DNA of 64,000 nucleotides from assembly GCF_003105155.1 (NCBI RefSeq), contig NZ_QETK01000015.1, positions 1 to 64,000 on the forward strand. Reading direction: 5' to 3'. This DNA comes from Pseudomonas sp. SDI. Lineage in GTDB: Bacteria > Pseudomonadota > Gammaproteobacteria > Pseudomonadales > Pseudomonadaceae. Of the stretch, positions 34,552-43,355 are shown piece by piece. How positions within the stretch are numbered: position 1 is the first letter of the stretch; each line of letters begins with the position of its first letter. The translations under genes were made by a program, and so were the position numbers. The notes beneath the pieces are model-generated. The model did not search any database and was not told where the DNA came from. It worked only from the letters and a program-made list of their open reading frames with translations.

Positions 34552-37500
34552 ATGTCGCTGTCCAGTGGGCTGATCGCCGGGGTCGCCCTGGCCTATATGG
34601 CCATCATGTTCGCCATCGCCTTCTACGGCGACCGTCGCAGCAAACCCTTGCCGCCGCGCCTGCGTGCCTGGGTGTACAGCCTGTCGCTGGCGGTGTACTG
34701 CACCAGCTGGACCTTCTTCGGCGCGGTCGGCCAGGCCGCCGAACAACTCTGGGCGTTCCTGCCGATCTACCTGGGCCCGGTGCTGCTGTTGCTGTTCGCG
34801 CCCTGGGTGCTGCAGAAGATGGTACTGATCAGCAAGCAGGAGAACATTACCTCGATTGCCGACTTCATCGCCGCACGCTACGGCAAGTCGCAATCGCTGG
34901 CGGTGGTGGTGGCGCTGATCTGCCTGGTCGGCGTGCTGCCCTACATCGCCCTGCAGCTCAAAGGCATCGTGCTCGGCGTGAACCTGCTGATCGGCGCCAG
35001 CGCCGATGCCACCGGCAGCCGCGTGCAGGACACCGCGCTAGTGGTTTCGCTGGTCTTGGCGCTGTTCAGCATCATCTTCGGCACGCGCAGCCTGGACGTC
35101 ACCGAACACCACCGCGGCATGGTGCTGGCGATTGCCTTCGAATCGATCGTCAAACTGTTCGCCTTCCTCGCCGTCGGCGCCTTCATTACCTACGGTCTGT
35201 TCGACGGCTTTGCCGACCTGTTCAACCAGGCCCGCCTGGCGCCGCGCCTGGACGCCTACTGGCAGGAAACCATCAACTGGCCATCGATGATCGTCCAGAC
35301 CGGCGTGGCGATGATGGCAATCATCTGCCTGCCGCGGCAATTCCACGTCACCGTGGTGGAGAACATCGAACCGCAGGACATGCGCCTGGCCCGCTGGGTG
35401 TTCCCGATGTACCTGATCCTTGCCGCGCTGTTCGTGGTGCCGATTGCCCTGGCCGGGCAGATGCTGCTGCCGAGCGCGGTGATCCCGGACTCCTTCGTCA
35501 TCAGCCTGCCGCTGGCCGAGGCGCATCCGGCGCTAGCCCTGCTGGCGTTCATCGGCGGTGCATCGGCGGCCACCGGCATGGTGATTGTCGAGGCGGTGGC
35601 GCTGTCGACCATGGTCTCCAACGACATGCTGCTGCCGTGGCTGCTGCGACGCAACAACGCCGAGCGGCCGTTCGAGGCGTTCCGCCACTGGATGCTCTCG
35701 GTGCGCCGGGTGACCATCGTGGTGATCCTGCTGCTGGCCTACGTCAGCTACCGCCTGCTCGGCTCCACCGCCAGCCTGGCGACCATCGGCCAGGTGGCGT
35801 TCGCCGCCGTGACCCAACTGACCCCGGCGATGTTCGGCGCACTGTACTGGAAGCAGGCCAACCGCCGCGGGGTGTTCGCCGGCCTGGCGGCGGGGATCTT
35901 CCTCTGGTTCTACACCCTGGTGTTGCCGATTGCCGCGCACAGTGTCGGCTGGCCGCTGGAGCTGTTCCCCGGCCTGGCCTGGCTGCACGGCAACCCGCTG
36001 GACCTGCCGATCACCCCGCTGACCCAGGGCGTGGTGCTGTCGCTGGCAGGTAACTTCACGCTGTTCGCCTGGGTGTCGATTCTGTCCCGCACGCGGGTGT
36101 CCGAGCACTGGCAGGCCGGGCGCTTCATCGGCCAGGAAACCAGCGCGCGGCCGAGCAACCGCTCGTTGCTCGCGGTGCAGATCGACGACCTGTTGAGCCT
36201 GGCGGCGCGCTTCGTCGGCGAAGAGCGCGCACGGCAGAGCTTCATCCGCTTCGCCTACCGCCAGGGCAAAGGTTTCAACCCGAACCAGAACGCCGATGGC
36301 GACTGGATCGAGCACACCGAACGGCTGCTCGCCGGCGTGCTCGGCGCCTCCTCGACCCGCGCGGTGGTGAAGGCCGCCATCGAAGGCCGTGACATGCAGT
36401 TGGAGGACGTCGTGCGCATCGCCGACGAGGCCTCGGAAGTGTTGCAGTTCAACCGCGCGCTGCTGCAAGGCGCCATCGAAAACATCAGCCAGGGCATCAG
36501 CGTGGTCGACCAGTCGCTGCGCCTGGTGGCCTGGAACCGCCGCTACCTGGAACTGTTCAATTACCCGGACGGGCTGATCAGCGTCGGCCGGCCGATTGCC
36601 GACATCATCCGCTACAACGCCGAACGCGGCCTGTGTGGCCCCGGCGAGGCCCAGGTGCATGTCGCCCGGCGCCTGCACTGGATGCGCCAGGGGCGCGCGC
36701 ACACCTCCGAGCGGCTGTTCCCCAACGGCCGGGTGATCGAGCTGATCGGCAACCCGATGCCGGGCGGCGGCTTCGTCATGAGTTTCACCGACATCACCCC
36801 GTTCCGCGAGGCCGAGCAGGCACTCAAGGATGCCAACGAAGGCCTTGAGCAGCGGGTTGCCGAGCGCACCCATGAGCTGTCGCAACTGAACCAGGCGCTG
36901 AGCGAGGCGAAGAGCCACGCAGAAGCGGCGAACAAGTCGAAAACCCGCTTCCTCGCCGCCGTCAGCCACGACCTGATGCAGCCGCTGAACGCGGCCCGGC
37001 TGTTCTCCGCCGCGCTCTCCCATCAAGGCGACGGGCTGTCGCAGGATGCCCAGCAACTGGTCCAGCACCTGGACAGCTCGCTGCGTTCGGCCGAAGAGCT
37101 GATCAGCGACCTGCTGGACATCTCGCGCCTGGAAAACGGCAAGATCACCCCGGACGCCAAGCCGTTCGCCCTGAGCGAACTGTTCGACACCCTTGGCGCC
37201 GAATTCACCGTGCTGGCCCGCCAACAGGGCCTGGACTTCCGCGTGCGTGGCAGCAAGCTGCGGGTCAATAGCGACATGAAGCTGCTGCGACGGATCCTGC
37301 AGAACTTCCTGACCAACGCCTTCCGCTATGGCAAAAGCCCGATCCTGCTTGGCGTAAGGCGCCAGCAGGATCGCCTGTGGCTGGAGGTCTGGGACCGCGG
37401 CCCAGGCATCGCCGACGACAAATTGCAGGTGATTTTCCAGGAATTCAAACGCCTGGACAGCCACCAGACCCGTGCCGAAAAAGGCCTGGGCCTGGGCCTG

Positions 37501-38028
37501 GCGATTGCCGATGGCCTGTGCAAGGTGCTCGGTCATCCGCTGGAAGTACGCTCATGGAGCGGCAAGGGCAGCGTGTTCCGCGTCAGCGTGCCGCTGGCCA
37601 GCGCCAACAGCGCACCGGTGGCGAGCCCCGCCGAGCAGGCCGGGCAACCGCTGGCCGGCCTGCAGGTACTCTGCGTGGACAACGAGGACAGCATCCTGAT
37701 CGGCATGAACAGCCTGCTCAGCCGCTGGGGCTGCCAGGTGTCGACCGCGCGCAACCGCGAGGAGTGCGCAGCGTTGCTGGACAAAGGCCTGCGCCCGCAC
37801 CTGGCGCTGGTCGACTACCACCTCGACGACGGCGAGATCGGTACCGAACTGATGGCCTGGCTACGCACCCGCCTCGGTGAACCGGTGCCGGGGGTAGTGA
37901 TCAGTGCCGACGGCCATGGCGAAACCGTGGCCAAGGTGCATGCCGCCGGGCTCGACTACCTGAGCAAGCCGGTCAAGCCGGCGGCCCTGCGCGCCCTGCT
38001 CAATCGGCACCTGAGCCTGGTTCAGTAA
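34552..38028 (+). CDS. Sodium/solute-symporter-domain hybrid sensor histidine kinase/response regulator
   Basis: An 1158-aa hybrid. About residues 1-500 form a 12-13 helix SSF (PutP-like) transporter domain, as in CbrA. About 630-750 is a PAS domain (NISQGISVVDQSLRLVAWNRRYLELFNYPDG), then a coiled coil, then a histidine kinase with His806 (AVSHDLMQPLN), N-box RILQNFLTNAFRYG, and G-boxes WDRGPGIADD and GLGLGLAIADGL. A C-terminal receiver (about 1035-1158) has phospho-acceptor Asp1088 (LALVDYHLDDGE) and the Lys of SKPVKP. The layout suggests coupling of a transported or bound solute to phosphorelay; no cognate response regulator or HPt gene is adjacent. Overlaps convergent rmuC by 29 bp. Confidence 0.93.
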   Translation: MSLSSGLIAGVALAYMAIMFAIAFYGDRRSKPLPPRLRAWVYSLSLAVYCTSWTFFGAVGQAAEQLWAFLPIYLGPVLLLLFAPWVLQKMVLISKQENITSIADFIAARYGKSQSLAVVVALICLVGVLPYIALQLKGIVLGVNLLIGASADATGSRVQDTALVVSLVLALFSIIFGTRSLDVTEHHRGMVLAIAFESIVKLFAFLAVGAFITYGLFDGFADLFNQARLAPRLDAYWQETINWPSMIVQTGVAMMAIICLPRQFHVTVVENIEPQDMRLARWVFPMYLILAALFVVPIALAGQMLLPSAVIPDSFVISLPLAEAHPALALLAFIGGASAATGMVIVEAVALSTMVSNDMLLPWLLRRNNAERPFEAFRHWMLSVRRVTIVVILLLAYVSYRLLGSTASLATIGQVAFAAVTQLTPAMFGALYWKQANRRGVFAGLAAGIFLWFYTLVLPIAAHSVGWPLELFPGLAWLHGNPLDLPITPLTQGVVLSLAGNFTLFAWVSILSRTRVSEHWQAGRFIGQETSARPSNRSLLAVQIDDLLSLAARFVGEERARQSFIRFAYRQGKGFNPNQNADGDWIEHTERLLAGVLGASSTRAVVKAAIEGRDMQLEDVVRIADEASEVLQFNRALLQGAIENISQGISVVDQSLRLVAWNRRYLELFNYPDGLISVGRPIADIIRYNAERGLCGPGEAQVHVARRLHWMRQGRAHTSERLFPNGRVIELIGNPMPGGGFVMSFTDITPFREAEQALKDANEGLEQRVAERTHELSQLNQALSEAKSHAEAANKSKTRFLAAVSHDLMQPLNAARLFSAALSHQGDGLSQDAQQLVQHLDSSLRSAEELISDLLDISRLENGKITPDAKPFALSELFDTLGAEFTVLARQQGLDFRVRGSKLRVNSDMKLLRRILQNFLTNAFRYGKSPILLGVRRQQDRLWLEVWDRGPGIADDKLQVIFQEFKRLDSHQTRAEKGLGLGLAIADGLCKVLGHPLEVRSWSGKGSVFRVSVPLASANSAPVASPAEQAGQPLAGLQVLCVDNEDSILIGMNSLLSRWGCQVSTARNREECAALLDKGLRPHLALVDYHLDDGEIGTELMAWLRTRLGEPVPGVVISADGHGETVAKVHAAGLDYLSKPVKPAALRALLNRHLSLVQ

Positions 38029-39523
38029 GGCCTTCGGGCAACACCTCGGTGTCGCTCATGGCGCGCTCCAGCAGGTCGGCCGGCAGGCTCTTGCTGGCGC
38101 GGGCGCCGAGCAGCTTGAGCTGCTCGCTGCGGCTGATGAGGTTGCCGCGCCCTTCGCAGAGTTTGTTGCGCGCTGCTGCGTAAGCCTTGTCGACCTGCTG
38201 CAGACGGCTGCCCAGTTCGTCCAGGTCCTGAATGAACAGCACGAACTTGTCGTACAGCCAACCGGCACGCTCGGCGATTTCCCGGGCGTTCTGGCTCTGC
38301 CGCTCCTGCTTCCAGAGGCTGTCGATCACCCGCAGGGTAGCCAGCAGCGTGGTCGGGCTGACGATCACGATCTGCCGGTCGAAGGCTTCTTGGAACAGGT
38401 TCGGCTCGGCTTGCAGGGCCGCCGAGAAAGCCGCTTCGATAGGAATGAACAGCAGGACGAAATCCAGGCTGTGCAGGCCTTCGAGGCGGTTGTAGTCCTT
38501 GCCGGAAAGGCCTTTGACGTGATTGCGCAGCGACTGCACGTGCTGCTTGAGTGCGGCCTGGGCGATATCGCTGTCGGCGGCACCTATATAGTGCTGGTAG
38601 GCCGTGAGGCTGACCTTGGAGTCGACCACCACCTGCTTGTCGCCCGGCAGCATGATCAGCACGTCGGGCTGATAGCGCTCGCCATCGGCGCTCTTCAGGC
38701 TGACCTGGGTCTGGTACTCGCGCCCCTTCTCCAGGCCAGCCTGTTCGAGCACCCGCTCAAGAATCAACTCACCCCAGTTACCCTGGGTTTTCTGGCCCTT
38801 GAGCGCCTGGGTGAGGTTGTTGGCTTCATCGCTCAGGCGCAGGTTGAGCTGCTGCAGGCGCTCCAGTTCCTTGGCCAACGAGAAACGCTCGCGGGCCTCT
38901 TGCTGATAGCTGTCCTCAACGCGTTTCTCGAAGGCCTGAATACGCTCTTTCAGCGGGTCGAGCAGTTGCCCGAGGTGCTGCTGGCTGGCCTGCGCGAAGC
39001 GCTGTTCGCGCGCGTCGAAAATCTTCGTGGCCATTTCGGCGAACTGCGCACGTAGCTCATCGCGCGAGCCCTGCAAGTCGGCCAGGCGCTGGGCGTGGCT
39101 GTCCTGCTGTTCGCGCAGCTCGGCGCTAAGGCCGGCGCACTGGGCGTCGAGGCGGCGCAGTTCGGCCTCGCGGTTGCTGCGCTCCAACTGCCAGGCGTGG
39201 GCGGCGTCGCGGGCATTGTCGCGGTCGATCTGCAGCAGCTCCAGCTCGCGGTTCTGCGCGGCCAGTGTGGCCTGCTTGGCGGCGTTGGCCTGGCCGAGGT
39301 CACTGATTTCGTCGCGACAGGCATCGAGTTGCGCCTGCAAGCCTTCCTGCGCCAGCACGGCGCTGTTCAAGCGCTCTTCGGCCAGCGTCGCCTGCGCCAG
39401 TTGCGCGGCCACCCGACGCTGCCACTGCAGCAGCACCAGCACCGCCGGCACTGCGGTTATCACCATGCCCAGCAGAATGCTGGGCAGATCCATTGCAGCC
39501 ATCGACAGCATGCTCACCCCCAA
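38000..39523 (-). CDS. rmuC: DNA recombination protein RmuC
   Basis: A 507-aa RmuC: N-terminal membrane anchor (LPSILLGMVITAVPAVLVLLQWQRR), a long coiled coil (about 35-230), and a C-terminal nuclease-like domain with NWGELILERVLEQAGLEKGREYQTQ and YQPDVLIMLPGDKQVVVDSKVSLTAYQHY (PD-(D/E)xK-like residues). It limits inversions and rearrangements at repeats. The start given is a TTG with GGAGG 6 bp upstream; the ATG at 39511 is an alternative. Convergent with the hybrid kinase, 29-bp overlap. Confidence 0.93.
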   Translation of the reverse strand: MGVSMLSMAAMDLPSILLGMVITAVPAVLVLLQWQRRVAAQLAQATLAEERLNSAVLAQEGLQAQLDACRDEISDLGQANAAKQATLAAQNRELELLQIDRDNARDAAHAWQLERSNREAELRRLDAQCAGLSAELREQQDSHAQRLADLQGSRDELRAQFAEMATKIFDAREQRFAQASQQHLGQLLDPLKERIQAFEKRVEDSYQQEARERFSLAKELERLQQLNLRLSDEANNLTQALKGQKTQGNWGELILERVLEQAGLEKGREYQTQVSLKSADGERYQPDVLIMLPGDKQVVVDSKVSLTAYQHYIGAADSDIAQAALKQHVQSLRNHVKGLSGKDYNRLEGLHSLDFVLLFIPIEAAFSAALQAEPNLFQEAFDRQIVIVSPTTLLATLRVIDSLWKQERQSQNAREIAERAGWLYDKFVLFIQDLDELGSRLQQVDKAYAAARNKLCEGRGNLISRSEQLKLLGARASKSLPADLLERAMSDTEVLPEGLTEPGSGAD

Positions 39524-39565
39524 TCAAATCCTCCCAGAGCTTACCAGCCCCAGGGCGCTGCGCAT

Positions 39566-39892
39566 TCAGTCGCGCGGCAATTGCTTGAGCAGACGCTGGG
39601 CACGTTGATCGCCGGCGCGGGCGGCCTGGCGCAGCAGCTCATGGCCGATCCGCCGGTCGCGTGGGGTACCGCAGTCGTGGCAGAGCATCTGCCCGAGACG
39701 ACTTTGCGCAGCCACCACACCTTCGCGCGCCGGCTGCTTGAGCAGGCGCCCGGCAAAGTGTTTGACGTTGGTGTTTTCGCTCAGGTGCGGGTTGTCGAGC
39801 AACCACAGTGCGACCCGCAGCGACAGGCGCTTGGGTTCGGCAAGAGCAGTGGGAGATGGCGACGAATCGGGAGTTTTGCTGCGAAACTTCAT
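39566..39892 (-). CDS. Sel1-repeat-like small protein
   Basis: A 108-aa soluble protein (MKFRSKTPDSSPS...). From residue 28 it has LSLRVALWLLDNPH, then GVVAAQSRLGQMLCHDCG...GHELLRQAARAGDQRAQRLL, the A-x-LG-x(n)-A-x-x-G-x-x-A pattern of one or two Sel1 repeats. Sel1 proteins mediate protein contacts, often around envelope or signalling processes. No ribosome site is clear; a TTG at 39910 gives a 114-aa alternative. It is on the same strand as rmuC, 43 bp upstream of it. Confidence 0.72.
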   Translation of the reverse strand: MKFRSKTPDSSPSPTALAEPKRLSLRVALWLLDNPHLSENTNVKHFAGRLLKQPAREGVVAAQSRLGQMLCHDCGTPRDRRIGHELLRQAARAGDQRAQRLLKQLPRD

Positions 39893-40102
39893 AAAAAACA
39901 GTGCGGGCAACTCGAGAGGCGCGCCACTCTACTCCTTTTTCCTGGCGATGGCCCGAGGCATTTCGGCAGTTTTTTCGATTCATTGCGATTTTTTTTCTTG
40001 ACGCTCGCGACGGCGATTCGATAGCCATACAACCGTCCGTGAAGATTGTCGGACAGATCGCAAAGAGCTGGTACGCCCGTGCTAGAGCAAGCGCTCGGGA
40101 CA

Positions 40103-40123
40103 ATCCACAGAAGCTGTGGATAA
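40103..40123. promoter_or_regulatory. Inverted pair of DnaA-box-like sequences
   Basis: ATCCACAG-AAG-CTGTGGAT is a perfect inverted repeat; the right arm continues as TGTGGATAA (40115-40123), the exact complement of the consensus DnaA box TTATCCACA. The left arm is an eight-of-nine-like variant (CAATCCACA). A third, weaker ggtggacaa follows at about 40128. Confidence 0.55.
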
Positions 40124-40139
40124 CTCGGTGGACAACCCC

Positions 40140-40168
40140 TTCGGACACCCCGCAAACCCCGGTAGAAT
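40140..40168 (+). promoter_or_regulatory. Candidate sigma70 promoter in the gene-free region
   Basis: TTCGGA, a 17-bp spacer, and TAGAAT, followed by a G-rich start region. It lies 17 bp past the DnaA-like boxes and points toward the DUF3509-like gene 680 bp away. No other gene would be read from it. Confidence 0.45.
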
Positions 40169-40848
40169 GGGGGCTTCAGTCAAACTGACGATTTTTTCAC
40201 CAGCTAAAAAAAGTGTTTTTTTTCATTGACTTGTAAATCCATACCGGGCAACGGCAGTGCTGCAAGACGATGTTGCAGTGCTGTTACAGGGTCTGCCTCA
40301 GGTGTGCACAGTTGCGCCATTGCAAGGCGAACCGGTGCACAAAATTGGCACATTGTCGGGCGTTGCCCGCCATTTGCCCTCTTCACAGAGTGGCTATAAC
40401 GCGACATACTGGCCGGCTCCCCGAATGAAAAGTACACGAGCTTGCCTTTAAGCTCAGGCTGTTGTAGCATTACCGCCGTTAGTACCAAGCTGAACCTCAT
40501 TCTGGCCAAAGCAGTCCTTACAGTCGCACTGTTCACCTACCCATGGAACAGGCCCTGTTGAAACAAAGGACCGGCCCACTTGATGACTCCCAGGCAACCA
40601 TTACCGCCCTGCCGAGTCACCCTGCAGATTGAACAGGATCTTTCCCACGGCAGCGAACCTTTGCCCTGGACTATTGCCTGTCTTCCGAGTACCTACCAGT
40701 CAGCCCAAGCGCCACACTATTAATGCGCACACAACTGGCTGCCCTGTTCCAGTCAGGTTCTTCGCACATGGCCCTAAAGCCTGGCGCTACTGGAACGTTT
40801 TAAGCGTATGCGGATCCTATTCCGTATCTATTGCAGGAACTTCTAATA

Positions 40849-41079
40849 ATGATGAATCAATCCACCCATACTCAGGCTGCCATTCGCACCCTAACCCAAG
40901 CCTTTGCTCCGCTGAACTGCCTGATCGTGGCGGCTTCGCGCAAAGGTAGCTTCAGTTTCACCCTGGTCGACGATAACGGTATCGCCCAGCACAGCGAGCG
41001 CCTGTACCCGGAGCAATACACCTCCGCCGCGCCGCTGCAAGCGGTAATCGACCGTACGCGCCAGTCGCTGATTGCGTGA
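40849..41079 (+). CDS. Small DUF3509-like conserved protein (76 aa)
   Basis: A 76-aa protein (MMNQSTHTQAAIRTLTQAFAPLNCLIVAASRKGSFSF...) that fits the Pseudomonas DUF3509 pattern: FAPL...GSFSFTLVDDNGIAQHSERLYPEQ...LQAVIDRTRQSL. The assignment is from pattern memory. Translation starts at 40849 or 40852; AGGA lies 9 bp before the first. It has an intrinsic terminator 21 bp downstream and a long gene-free upstream region. The function is unknown. Confidence 0.7.
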   Translation: MMNQSTHTQAAIRTLTQAFAPLNCLIVAASRKGSFSFTLVDDNGIAQHSERLYPEQYTSAAPLQAVIDRTRQSLIA

Positions 41080-41100
41080 TACGCCAGCAGCAACCTCAGA

Positions 41101-41128
41101 AAGCCCCGCCGCCAGCGGGGCTTTTTTT
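41101..41128 (+). terminator. Terminator of the DUF3509-like gene
   Basis: AAGCCCCGC, 5-nt loop, GCGGGGCTT followed by TTTTT: a strong intrinsic terminator. The remaining DNA up to 41398 (about 270 bp) holds nothing I can name. Confidence 0.9.
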
Positions 41129-41398
41129 GTAACCGAACCGCTCAAAATTGCGGCCGAGCGCTGTAGGAAGCTTCTGAGAACACCTCGACATTGCACGGGC
41201 TCATTCAGGGCTTTTAAGTCCCGATCTGCATATGCGCTATAGCTAGAAGCCGCAAATGTTTTAAAAACAGCTCTTTACAGCGCGTATGTGACACTACACT
41301 TCAACTCAAGCGGCCTGCACCGCTTCCGGCGGGCCTGACCGATCCACCTGCTGCCAAGCTCCAGCGCCCCGCCGGCCATTTTCCAGTTCGAGGGCATT

Positions 41399-41881
41399 AT
41401 GGGTATCGCCGCAAGCGAGTTGAGCCAATACGTGATCCGCCCTACGCTGATCTACCTGGGTCGCCACTGCCCGAGCGCTGAGGCCCTGCTGCTGGGGATC
41501 GCCGCCAGCCAGTCGGCACTCGGCTCGGCACTGCACGACCGCCGCGGACACGGGCTCTACCGCATTGGCGAAGGCCGCCACCAGACGCTCTGGGACCAGT
41601 TCCTGGCCCGCGATCCGGAGCTGGCCAGCCTGGTCCGCGGCCTGGCCAGCCAGCACGCCTTCCTCAGTGGCCCGCACCTGGAACTGACGGTAAACCTGCG
41701 CTACGCCACAGCGATTGCCTGGATGCTCATCGAAGAACAAGCCCTTGTTCTGCCGGCAGCCGACGACCTGCTAGGCCTGGCGAGAATCTGGCGGCAAACC
41801 TTCCAACCGCAGGGCCGGCTCTGTGATTTCACCCGTGCCTGGCAAACCTGCGTCGCCCCGCTGACCGAACACGCCTGTTAA
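41399..41881 (+). CDS. Uncharacterised protein resembling phage transglycosylase/lysozyme-like proteins
   Basis: A 160-aa cytosolic-looking protein. The pattern LSQYVIRPTLIYLGRHCPSAEALLLGIAASQSALGSAL...GLYRIGEGRHQTLWDQFLA...NLRYATAIAWMLI recalls a phage family with ExxxG...GLYQMEPATHxDIW...NLxYATAMARxHY, in which the first Glu is catalytic. Here that Glu (VESxLG in the family) is Gln34-type (ASQSALG) and the methionine-glutamate pair is altered, so any enzymatic activity is doubtful. It is monocistronic. I cannot confirm the family without a search. Confidence 0.5.
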   Translation: MGIAASELSQYVIRPTLIYLGRHCPSAEALLLGIAASQSALGSALHDRRGHGLYRIGEGRHQTLWDQFLARDPELASLVRGLASQHAFLSGPHLELTVNLRYATAIAWMLIEEQALVLPAADDLLGLARIWRQTFQPQGRLCDFTRAWQTCVAPLTEHAC

Positions 41882-42026
41882 ACGCCGCTTGAGATACCTC
41901 TCGCCAACTAACCCGATTATGGTCGGATTGTCCTACAAAACCGCTCTATCTCCTGCGATGTAGCCTATAGCGCCCTACGAAAAATGTTGGTACTTTGCGC
42001 CACGGTGATCCCAAGGAGTTCTAATA

Positions 42027-43310
42027 ATGAAAAAAGTAATACTCAAAACCTCGCTCAGTGTCGCGGTAGCCCTGGCTTCGACTCAACTGTTTGCCAGTGG
42101 TTTTGCGCTCAACGAACAAAGCGTCAGCGGCATGGGCACAGGTTTCGCGGGTCGTTCCTCTTCTGCCGATGATGCCAGTACCGTATTCGGCAACCCTGCC
42201 GGTATGTCTCGCCTGAAACGTGAACAAGTGACGGTTGGTGGCGCCGCCATTATCGCCAAGACCAACATCAAGAACGGCCGCGGCACCTTCGGTGGCAGCA
42301 ACGACGGCGACATGGTGCCGACCGTGGGTGTGCCGATGGGCTACTACGTCAAACCCATCGATGAGCACTGGGCTTTCGGTATCGGCATGTACGCGCCGTT
42401 CGGCCTGGTGACCGATTACGAAAAAGGCTTTGCCGGCCGCTACTTCGGCAGCAAGAGCCATGTCCAGGTGGTAACCCTGCAGCCCACCGTCAGCTACGCC
42501 TTTAACGACAAGGTGTCGATCGGCTTCGGTCCGACCATCAACCGCATCGAAGGGACCCTGGAATCGGCCGCGCTGAACCGCGCGAGCCTGGGCCGCGACG
42601 ACGGTAAGGTGAAGATCTCCGGTGACGACACGGCCGTTGGCTACAACATCGGCGTGATGGTTCAGGCCACCGACAGCACCCGTCTGGGCCTGACCTACCA
42701 CTCGATGGTCGACTACAAGCTGGAAGGCAAGACCCAGGTCCGCGGCTCCGGCTTCGGCCCGTTCGACGCGGCCAAGTTCGATGCCTCGCTGAAGATCAAG
42801 ACCCCGGAATCGGTGGACTTCTCGGTCACCCACGAGCTGGATGAAAACTGGACCCTCTACGCCGGTTCCACCTGGACCCGCTGGAGCCGTCTGGAAGCCA
42901 TCACCGTGAACAACGAAGGCGTTCCAGCGGCCCTGAGACCGACCCTGGGCCAGATCAGCGAAGAACAGAACTGGCATGACACCTGGGCCCACGCCATCGG
43001 CGCGGCCTACAAGGTCAACAAGGAATGGACCCTGCGCGCTGGCTTCAGCGTCGACCAGGCGCCAACCAACAACCAGAACCGTTCGCCGCGCATCCCGACT
43101 GGCGACCGCAAGGCCATCAGCCTGGGTGCTGGCTGGAGCCCGAACGACGACATGACCATCGACGTGGCCTACTCCTACCTGTGGGAAGAGGACGCCAAGA
43201 TCAATCAGTCGACTTCGCCGACCGATCCTGCACACTTCAAAGGCTCGTACAGCGCCAAGTACCAAAACAGCGCGCATGGCCTGGGTGCATCCCTCACCTA
43301 CCGCTTCTGA
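42027..43310 (+). CDS. fadL: Outer-membrane long-chain fatty-acid transporter FadL (OmpP1/TodX family)
   Basis: A 427-aa outer-membrane barrel. Residues 1-24 form a signal peptide (ending LFAS), then SGFALNEQSVSGMGTGFAGRSSSADDASTVFGNPAGMSRL, the FadL hatch with the NPAGM motif, and a C-terminal beta-strand ending in Phe (ASLTYRF), as required for outer-membrane insertion. It carries long-chain fatty acids or hydrophobic compounds across the outer membrane, feeding FadD. An AAGGAG ribosome site precedes the ATG. A strong terminator follows. Confidence 0.94.
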   Translation: MKKVILKTSLSVAVALASTQLFASGFALNEQSVSGMGTGFAGRSSSADDASTVFGNPAGMSRLKREQVTVGGAAIIAKTNIKNGRGTFGGSNDGDMVPTVGVPMGYYVKPIDEHWAFGIGMYAPFGLVTDYEKGFAGRYFGSKSHVQVVTLQPTVSYAFNDKVSIGFGPTINRIEGTLESAALNRASLGRDDGKVKISGDDTAVGYNIGVMVQATDSTRLGLTYHSMVDYKLEGKTQVRGSGFGPFDAAKFDASLKIKTPESVDFSVTHELDENWTLYAGSTWTRWSRLEAITVNNEGVPAALRPTLGQISEEQNWHDTWAHAIGAAYKVNKEWTLRAGFSVDQAPTNNQNRSPRIPTGDRKAISLGAGWSPNDDMTIDVAYSYLWEEDAKINQSTSPTDPAHFKGSYSAKYQNSAHGLGASLTYRF

Positions 43311-43328
43311 TCGGTACCGCGTTACCTG

Positions 43329-43355
43329 AAAAAACCGCCTTCACGGCGGTTTTTT
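43329..43355. terminator. Terminator between fadL and the LysR gene
   Basis: AAAAAACCGCC, 5-nt loop, GGCGGTTTTTT. Its A and T runs allow it to serve both convergent genes; its end touches the stop codon of the LysR gene. Confidence 0.9.

Larger units (their letters stand above)
39893..40848. other. 956-bp region without a recognisable gene
   Basis: No ORF here has both a ribosome site and plausible protein composition. Features seen: an A/T-rich stretch (gattttttttcttg near 39990, and aaaaaaagtgtttttttt at 40206-40223), an inverted pair of DnaA-box-like sequences at 40103-40121, a sigma70-like promoter at 40140-40168, and about 680 bp from that promoter to the DUF3509-like start. GC content looks lower than in flanking genes. 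It may be a long leader or a non-coding RNA. Confidence 0.6.

Noticed and set aside
35533..37536. A 667-codon minus-strand ORF inside the hybrid kinase gene
   Set aside because: The plus-strand reading has complete SSF, PAS, kinase and receiver motifs; the reverse frame is A, H, Q-rich and matches nothing.
40206..40223. aaaaaaagtgtttttttt as an intrinsic terminator
   Set aside because: The stem would be A-U only and too weak to terminate; I treat it as an A/T-rich tract.
40204..40536. Minus-strand ORF of 110 codons in the gene-free region
   Set aside because: No ribosome site, no recognisable protein features, and it begins and ends in low-complexity or promoter-like DNA.
40629..40949. Plus-strand ORF of 106 codons before and into the DUF3509-like gene
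   Set aside because: It overlaps the better-supported small gene in another frame and has no ribosome site.
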